Below, piece by piece: positions 57,154 through 64,000 of a DNA stretch of 64,000 bases. Each line of letters begins with the position of its first letter. Within the stretch, counting starts at the first letter, position 1. A program made the position numbers and the translations under genes. The notes beneath the pieces were generated by a model. It was not told the DNA's origin. It saw nothing but the letters and a program-made list of their open reading frames with translations, and did no database searches. Source of the stretch: Actinernus sp. WN-2022 (lineage: Eukaryota; Cnidaria; Anthozoa; Actiniaria; Actinernidae); assembly GCA_030867875.1 (NCBI GenBank), contig JAOWCC010001368.1, forward strand, positions 4,650,965-4,714,964. The letters are read 5' to 3'.

Positions 57154-57407
57154 TAGGTTATTTATAGCTTTGTACATTATGGTTACTGAATCTAAATTTC
57201 TTCGCATTTCTAAGGTATCCCAGCCCAGGGAGCATGTCATACTACTAACACTAGAATAGCTAGAGTAATCGGAACAAACAAACCTGGCAGCAGAACGTTG
57301 GATTGATTCTATGGAAGCAACGTGCTGCCTTTCAAAGGGAGACCAACAGGGTGAAGCGTATTCAACACGTGATCTTACTAATGAATTATAGGCTTGTTCC
57401 TTATTAA
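57154..57407 (-). mobile_element. LINE, middle segment
   Basis: The minus-strand frame reads NKEQAYNSLVRSRVEYASPC, WSPFERQHVASIESIQRSAA, RFVCSDYSSYSSVSSM and LGWDTLEMRRNLDSVTIMYK. R...EYAS..WSP......IE.IQR.AARF and LGW..LE.RR are conserved downstream of the RT domain in jockey/CR1-type elements. Interrupted on both sides by younger insertions. Confidence 0.9.
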
Positions 57408-58426
57408 CCCTTTCCCTCCTGTGCCGCCCGTAACCGCCCAATATGAAGCATGTACCTGGAGAAAATTATTGCATCAAACCTAGACATGCTGGAAATACGC
57501 TGTTGTGATATTATTTCAAGGAATGAATGACTTCAAAGTCAGAGCTATAACAGGGATCGCTTGACTCTCCCACTTTGGAGAAAAACGCATTTGTTTTGGA
57601 CATCGTTGTTCGTTTCTTCGATTTTCGCGAATTTTGAGTAGCTGAAAATCGGCTCAAAAAACCTTCCCATTCGCACTTGAAATCAAAAGCAAATACAAAA
57701 TCACCACTCAGTCGTTACAGTACCTTGTTTAATCTTTCCAACCAGCAGGTTTGTTTGCACCAAACGCACCAAACGACTGTGAACCACGCCGATGTTTACA
57801 CTGCATTTCACTCGACCACATTTACCTGTTTCCACCTCCAATTGCATGCTGGGTAATGGACAAAAATTCCACAAGGGGTTCCCCCCTCTGGGACTCCGGT
57901 AGGGTTTTTTTATAAGTCTTTTACCCCTACAACCAGGAGCGGTGATTTGGACTCAAGCCGTTGCTTTAAAGTGACAAAAACACATCCTAATTTAAGGTTG
58001 AGCAGGGGTAAAAGACTGCCAACTGCAGGATTCCAAGGATTTCATTGAAGAATTTTTTCCAGTGTCTGAAAGCACAAACACAACGGAAAAACCCTGTGAA
58101 ATCCCCTCACAAAGCCTACTAGAAGCAAACCAAGTACTTTTCAGCCATCCTCAGACTTAATGATGTCTTCAAGCTCTCTGACAGTGGCATATTTATCCAA
58201 AATTAGAGCTCATTTCATTAGAAACCCTACCGAAGCAGCCATACCTACCGTGAACGAGTGAACAGAATTCTCCCAAATGGCATTGTGGGAAAAGTTTGAG
58301 CCCTCGGCTTAAAAAGTCAGCAGTATTTAAATGACCCGGGCTAGCCAAACTTGAACTGAGGGGGGAGGGTTGAGTTAGCACTCAGGATTTCACAAACTGA
58401 GCCAAACATGTCCAGTAGGGAAAGGG
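57408..58426. mobile_element. piggyBac-like non-autonomous element (TTAA)
   Basis: TTAA at both borders (57404-57407, 58427-58430), TIRs CCCTTTCCCTCCTG and, inverted, CCCTTTCCCTACTGG. Removing the insert restores the LINE frame exactly (LAAANMF-NKEQAYNSL). No transposase frame; an internal inverted pair (AAGTCTTTTACCCCT / AGGGGTAAAAGACT) lies near 57915 and 58000. Confidence 0.92.
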
Positions 58427-58790
58427 TTAAACATATTTGCTGCAGCTAGAGAAATTTCTACGTAATAAACCGAAGATCTTTGAGGCTTTGGATTTATAAC
58501 CTCTCTAATCTGAGTATCCCATTGCAAATCATTTTGTATGAAAATACCGACTCAGAGATACTTATGGCACGATACTACATTTGTACTCCTAGAGAATTTT
58601 CTGACATCTTATAACTTGCAATAGGTTGTGATTTGGATCTAGTTATGGACATTATATTGCATTTATCTAAGTTTAAGTCCATTTGCCAGGTTTTGGCCCA
58701 GTGAGTGATAGAGTCAATGTCATTTTGAAAGATGACTTGGTCTTGAGGGTCCATATTAATATTCATAATATATCAATGGCATCAATAATC
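58427..58790 (-). mobile_element. LINE, 5'-most segment present
   Basis: Minus-strand frame INMDPQDQVIFQNDIDSITH, WAKTWQMDLNLDKCNIMSIT, then HKYL-like and FIQNDLQWDTQIREVINPK. The W...W.m.lN..KC..m and D..LxWd.qI motifs follow the YADD box in RT. The YADD box itself is missing, so the LINE is 5'-truncated near 58790. Confidence 0.85.
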
Positions 58791-59069
58791 TGCATCAACA
58801 TATATAAATCAGTCATTACACATGTACATCAATGTGACATATCATAATCATACATGTATATGATGTCATCAGTATAGATCAATATACATCAAACTACTTA
58901 ATGTTTCTCTTTTACAATGTGTTCAAGTTCATATATGACATTCATGCAGCTGTCTACTAGCTGGTCCATTCATCAGTGTCTGTCATCAGTTCCATTATAT
59001 TCACTACACACAAACATAGTGGTACATGATATTATTTTTAATTACTATTATTTTAGCCTGTTGGACCTA

Positions 59070-60530
59070 TTAAAGTGCCTATCACCCTTCTTGCAATTTT
59101 ATAGCTATGAACCTTCGAAATGTTGTTGAATACTTCTGCGAAGAAAGTTTTGGTTTACAGAGAATACTCAATGTTCTATGCTTGTTTGAAATCATGTAAC
59201 TTTGACCTTTCCTGACCCATGACCGCGTAAGTAAAAGCCTGGGTAGATGTCATCTCAAATTAAATGCATTATGATATCCATGGCGCCATTCTATTCACAA
59301 CAACATAAATGCATCATTAGAAAGTATACAGTTTGTGAATTGGGTACAACTTTAGAATACCTGGCCACTAAAACTAGTTGGGAGTCGTAGCTACTGGCTA
59401 CAAATGTACATACATGTACATACCTGCAATTATATGGTGTAGAGATGGCTACGTGGCTACTTGGCTTGTAGAACACAAGCATGCCAGGTATGTTCCTTGC
59501 TCAATCCAAGTGTGAGTATGGCCAAATTACATAATGGTCTAGGTACACAAGCGCGGACACAGAGACTTTGCTAGCTGAAATTATGTTGTAATGGTTAGAT
59601 TATTATTCAAGAGTCCGGCAGTTTTACAACAACAGTTCTCTGCCATGTGAGTCTTTATCATTTGTGCAGCGCCTTTAAAAATGTCATCCGTCTAAACTTC
59701 AAAGGCTTGGAAGACAACATGAGAGTACATGGATGGAGTTGCATCAAAGAATCATACCCATTTCCATGCCTTTCGATATTTGGAGTTATTTTGTCCTGCT
59801 CTTTATAATTTGTAAAGAACGCGGTGCATCAACGAGTTCTGAAGGCGACTTTTCTGTTCGTTGGCTACATCAGTCATCACACCAATCGTGGTTGGAACTA
59901 ACAGGTATTTTAAAATCAGAATTTATTCAATATTTAGAAGATATTTTCCAAAGTTATTGCTAGCAAGACCCATGATGTATGATGCATTGATCATTTACAA
60001 AATGAAACTGGACAGGTTCAATATAGGTCCTCAATATATATAATAACTTGGTCACTCAGGTGCCTATCCGACGAGGGGACAGATTGATGTTATGGTTTTT
60101 AAGTTTAAGTTTGGATCAAGGTACAATTATGGAATACCCTGCATGTCGACAGATCACTTATAAAAACTGTTCCAAAACTGTGTCAAATTCTCCATTATAG
60201 TGCAGGTGTATGTAGTGTCGTTCTATGAATGACTTTTGGTCGAAAATGGTTAGTTGTTTTTTTCTTTCAGGGTTAGGTTTTTAGAAGATTTGTATGAAAA
60301 GTTGAGAAAATGAATTATTAATGATCCAAGTTGCGGGGTATTCTATAATTAGCATGTAGCCACGTAGCCATGTAGTCAAGCATGAGCCTCGTTTACTTAC
60401 GCGGTCATGGGTCAGGAAAGGTCACATTTGATTTCAAACAAGCATAGTATTCACTCTAAATCAAAAACTTTCTTCACAGAAGTACTCAAAACTTTTCGGA
60501 GGTTCATAGCCAACTAGACTTAAAAATCAA
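59070..60530. mobile_element. Large foldback element, about 1.4 kb
   Basis: Arms of about 140-170 bases: TGACCTTTCCTGACCCATGA, CCGCGTAAGTAAA, AACAAGCATAG-type and AGCTATGAACCTTCGAAA-type blocks at 59100-59237 are found inverted at 60389-60515. The outer limits and target duplication are not resolved. The interior has no recognisable gene. Confidence 0.7.
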
Positions 60531-62066
60531 ATCATGCACACAAATTGTGGACCAAATTGCATCAAATTATGACATTAACAGAGACAACAGTCACAGATTC
60601 TAGTGTCTACTACATTGTATGTAGCAAGGACTTTTTCACACTCATGTTATAAAATATGTCTATGATGTGGAGCTGTACAATGCCAATGGGTACAACCAGA
60701 TCTCCCAACATCTTAAAGTGTTTATGAAACCAAATTTTGAATCTTTATTTTATTGCAGAATAATAAAGTTCATTCTTTTCTGATTATCAAGAGTATATTT
60801 ATTTTTCAGTTCCGCCTTCGGAAATATATCTTTTTGCCATTCAAATTGACTACTTTATGCTTAAAACTGTCCGGGGCCTGGAACCGAATCCTCCATTACA
60901 ATGATGTCACTGTGAGGACTCGCAAGTGACAATGCCTAAATATGATCATGTAGGACGACACGCATTTCTACAAAAAAAATACAATAGAATAAAGCACAAT
61001 ACAATTCAATACAATACAAAAAATGAAATACAGTAGAACGCAACACAATACTTAACAAATAAAAGATGGTTCTCCTTGTTCTATAAAAAAAAATGCACGC
61101 TCGAGGTCTTGAAAAGCAGATGCACAAACAAAATGTGGGTGCATTTAGCAGCATTTCAAGACCTCGAAAGCACATTATTTTGTTATAGAACAAGTAGAAC
61201 CATCTTTTATTTGTTTTATAATATAAACTTCAATCTAGACGAAGGAAAGTAAGCTATCTAATTTTAAGAACCCACATAACAATCTAACTAAGCAAACTGA
61301 CTTCAGCGAAAACTCTATACTAGACTTTTTTACAACATTTCTCGTCACTGATTGGTTCAATTCTGACAGCTTGACATGGACGATATGAAAGCTCGTTTCT
61401 TATTGGATGAAATAACCTGCTATAAAAAGAACATGTCGATTGATAAAAGTGAAAGACAGAAATTGCAAGACTGCCGGCCACAAACGGGCAAAACTGTTGC
61501 AGGAAACACAAAGTGCTTTATTTTTACAATGTATGGTCAGCACAGGAGAAGTTAATCTGCACATTGTGATAGTGTTGAAAATGCCTGATGGAAAAACATT
61601 CATAGAGAAAGCATTTATAATATAGCGAATTTTTAATAGCTGCATCTGAGAGTGAGTTACCCGAGTTGAGGTTCCCGACTATATTTTCTACGACAACTGC
61701 ATCATTGTCAGACACTGGCTATTTATTCTGTGGTCTGAAGAAGGATATTTTCATTATCCCAAGGAACAGTGTTTAACTCAGTGCTGCTCTGATGGCAGTG
61801 AGTTGCGTAGGTTTTGAGGTTCAGTTCGATTATACAGCTTTCGAAATTCTGGATTCTTTGCAAGTTTTATCGTCCGTTTTTCATTCACGAACATTCAGGA
61901 TCCTCTTAAACAAATTTCTACAGGAAACCAGAGAACCCTATATTGTATTATTTTCCATTCACTGTTCTGGCTTCAGCATAAAAGTACAGGAGTATTAAAG
62001 TTATCATTGAGTTCTTGAATCTTGGTGAGTCATTTCTTGTAGTTGTATCAAACTGTGAATGAAGTA
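60531..62066. other. Intergenic with one hairpin element
   Basis: A hairpin of about 160 bases at 61053-61214 (AACAAATAAAAGATGGTTCT with its complement, plus CGAGGTCTTGAAA pairs) is the only structure. Two open frames at 61440-61625 and 61792-61998 lack domains, splice support or neighbours and are not called. Confidence 0.5.
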
Positions 62067-63143
62067 ATGCATGTATCAATGTTTAAGCCGCAGGGGGAGG
62101 TCTCGGGCCAGATGTGCAGCATTTGATAAATCTTGGCATCCCCACCCTGGGGAATTTGATTACAAGCTTTGCCCCAGGGTGTGGACATTTGAATTCGACC
62201 GCTTGAGGAGTGTGTCCTATAGTCTCTTGTTTCCCGAGTCGCCATCTTGGATGTTGGAAGGTATGAAGTTCAAAAGAACGCTTCACATTTATTTGGGACC
62301 ACCTCCATTTCCCCCACTGTCTCAGCTGTATATACATGTATATAGTTTAAGGAGGAATTTCTTTGACCCCGGGAGGGGCAATTTGATCACGACTGACCAT
62401 TTTTTCTTTCCCCAGGGTGGGGAATTTGGAGCAACTACAGAATGCAGGGCCACTTTTGAAGCTCCATCTATTTTGTTCGGTGGCTCGGTAGTCTATTCGT
62501 CTTTAAAAGAAAGAAATATCATTAATGAATATTCAATGATTTCGGCTCGGTAGTCTATATCATCGTCTTTAAAAGAACAAAGTATCATTAATGAATATTC
62601 AATGACCCTGGAGTGTATATTTTTAGTGGCTCGGTGGCTCGGTAGTCGTGCCGTTAAATGAATATTCAATGACCCTGGAGTGTATATTTTTAGTGGCTCG
62701 GTGGCTCGGTAGTCGTGCCGTTAAATGAATATTCAATGACCCTGGAGTGTATATTTTTAGTAGCTCGGTGGCTCGGTAGTCGTGCCGTTAAATGAATATT
62801 CAATGACCCTGGAGTGTATATTTTTAGTGGCTCGGTGGCTCGGTAGTCGTGCCGTTAAATGAATATTCAATGCCCTAACCCTAACCTCGCACGATTGTTT
62901 ATTTGATTAGTTACTCATCAATGCGACTACCGAGCCACTAACAATATATACCACAGGTAACTTGCATATTAATTATAATCATGACTACCGAGCCACCGAG
63001 CCAGTGGCTCTGGGGTAGACCTTGGTAAGTGGCCCTGTATTCTGTAGTTTAGCCGGGAATTTGACCAAAAATTCTCTAAAAAAGTCAAATGCCGCACATC
63101 TGCCCGACCCCCCCTCCCTCCGGCTTAACATTGATACATGCAT
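62067..63143. mobile_element. TIR element with 65-bp internal tandem repeats
   Basis: Ends ATGCATGTATCAATGTTTAA and, inverted, ATGCATGTATCAATGTTAAG, continuing through a GGGGG tract and CAGATGTGC, about 60 bases. GGGGAATTTG phrases near both ends recall the element at 48784-51435. Inside, from about 62580 to 62880, a unit of about 65 bases (GTGGCTCGGTGGCTCGGTAG, then AATGAATATTCAATGACCCT) is repeated about four times, and an inverted version of GACTACCGAGCCAC lies near 62930-63005. Confidence 0.8.
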
Positions 63144-63278
63144 AACGAGTTCTTACAGTGACGTCACGCAGCTCATTTGGCCGCGCGGCAAACCGGACAG
63201 TTTTTAGCATAAAGTAGTCAAATATTTGAATGGCAAAAAAAGAGACCTTTCCGAAGTTCAAGTTCAAGTTACTCCTAC

Positions 63279-63537
63279 CTTCATCTCGCGGCGCCCACTC
63301 GTCTCCAGAATCAGCTAACATCAACTTCGTCTGTTCTCCAAGAAAACCAAAGTAATCTTCGTCCTCTATTTCTGTACCATCTGACTCGAGAAATACACGA
63401 CAGGAGGGAGAATGATGAATACCAAGCTTTTCACATCCTTTTACTTTCAATTCTTCAAGATTTTCTGCTACAAGTCCCTTAGATGTAGTTCGCTGAGAGT
63501 TGCAGACTTTAAAAGGTCGCAATTTGTTGCCTTCCAT
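63279..63537 (-). CDS. Duplicate CIDE-N exon (ICAD first exon copy)
   Basis: Same length (259 bases), phase and donor (GAAG|GTAGGA) as 44724-44982, and about six amino-acid changes, for example EELK for AELK and ADSGDEWA for VDAGDEWT. An in-frame ATG at 63561 or 63564 could extend it (MVNHANTR). Homology includes about 50 bases upstream and ends at the donor. No further ICAD or CAD exon was found below it, so it is either the first exon of a second gene with distant exons or a stranded duplicate. The reading frame and splice site are intact. Confidence 0.65.
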
Positions 63538-63660
63538 CCTAGTATTTGCATGATTCACCATCACTGTTCTGCCATTTTATTGCCAGAAACTCGTTCCCAG
63601 GAGTCTTTACGCGCCTAATCCAAGATGGCGTCGAAAGCAACCTCGTCCCCAACCTCGTTC

Positions 63661-63713
63661 CCAGGGTCTTCTCGGTCAGATCCAAGATGGCGGCCAGCCG
63701 AGAAGACCCCGGG
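63661..63713. repeat. Inverted repeat AGGGTCTTCTCGG
   Basis: CAGGGTCTTCTCGG and CCGAGAAGACCCC form a 53-base hairpin around GATCCAAGATGGCGGCC. A related CCTCGTTCCCAGG phrase occurs twice just before it. Probably the end of a short repeat; the remaining bases to 64000 show no gene. Confidence 0.6.
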
Positions 63714-64000
63714 TACGGTAAAGGCAGAACTGTCACGTATTCTGATTGGCTCTTCGATTTTGACGCAAGGGTTGTTCTAACAATGCTTTTTATTGGCCAA
63801 ACGGCCTGAGTCTAGTGAGGTGAACTTTATCAAAAATTAAATAACCTTAAAACACGTTGTGTAGGTAGAACAATAGATGAAGTGTATTACTGGGTAGTTT
63901 TCTGGTAAGTTTCATCAGTGGGAAAGCCAGGAGAAGCCGTTAAACATGAACATGTGCTATCGATCGCTTCGTTTCAACGCTAACGGAAAATTAACGGCTT

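Noticed and set aside
61440..61998. Small plus-strand genes at 61.4-62.0 kb
   Set aside because: Frames of about 60-68 codons with no recognisable motif and no splice pattern; equal frames arise by chance throughout this AT-rich window.
63279..63537. First exon of the CAD nuclease gene (DFFB) rather than an ICAD duplicate
   Set aside because: CIDE-N domains are shared by both, but the near identity to the ICAD exon at 44.7 kb and absence of any His-rich nuclease exon nearby favour a duplicate.

Overview
This is nuclear DNA of an animal, most likely a hexacoral or other cnidarian. The genes have spliceosomal introns with GT/AG ends, and they include a mitochondrial COX6A gene, an ICAD/DFFA gene, a RING/B-box/filamin/NHL (TRIM-type) gene and a secreted CUB-EGF-cadherin gene. 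The rest is AT-rich and packed with short inverted-repeat transposons, L2/CR1/jockey-like LINE remnants and tRNA-derived repeats. The taxon is an inference from gene content and repeat style; I could not search a database.

Layout. 1-6.6 kb: the 3' part of a minus-strand gene whose visible exons, in transcript order, encode part of a CUB domain, a calcium-binding EGF domain and cadherin repeats, ending at 1501. Most joins are checked by reading phase. A 618 bp foldback element lies in one intron. 6.6-12 kb: no recognisable gene, several foldback elements. 12.1-14.4 kb: an intact intronless 750-codon TRIM-like gene on the plus strand. 14.7-23.4 kb: broken LINEs, a SINE, MITEs and a cluster of TGACGTCA palindromes. 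23.8-27.2 kb: two related repeats split by a MITE. 27.35-34.76 kb: COX6A in six exons with perfect phase agreement, and a TIR or foldback element in each of its four long introns. 34.9-39 kb: TTAA-type and TA-type elements, one built on 11-bp tandem repeats, plus an orphan exon-like ORF. 42.3-45 kb: a two-exon ICAD-like gene on the minus strand. 45.9-52.4 kb: nested foldbacks, including a family with CACAGG termini and exact 7-bp target duplications. 53.5-55.1 kb: a three-exon minus-strand gene for an unknown acidic-tailed, Cys/His-containing protein. 55.2-58.8 kb: one minus-strand LINE interrupted twice, by a TTAA (piggyBac-like) element and by a palindromic array of tRNA-Thr-like units. 59-63.1 kb: further TIR elements. 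63.3-63.5 kb: a near-identical second copy of the ICAD first exon.

The genes do not form an operon or an obvious pathway. COX6A serves respiration, ICAD controls apoptotic DNA cleavage, the TRIM-like protein is a probable ubiquitin ligase and the CUB-EGF-cadherin protein is probably extracellular. The strongest structural signals are the tRNA-like palindromic array inserted in a LINE with a 14-bp target duplication, the CACAGG/7-bp family, and a MITE insertion whose empty site is preserved elsewhere in the same window.
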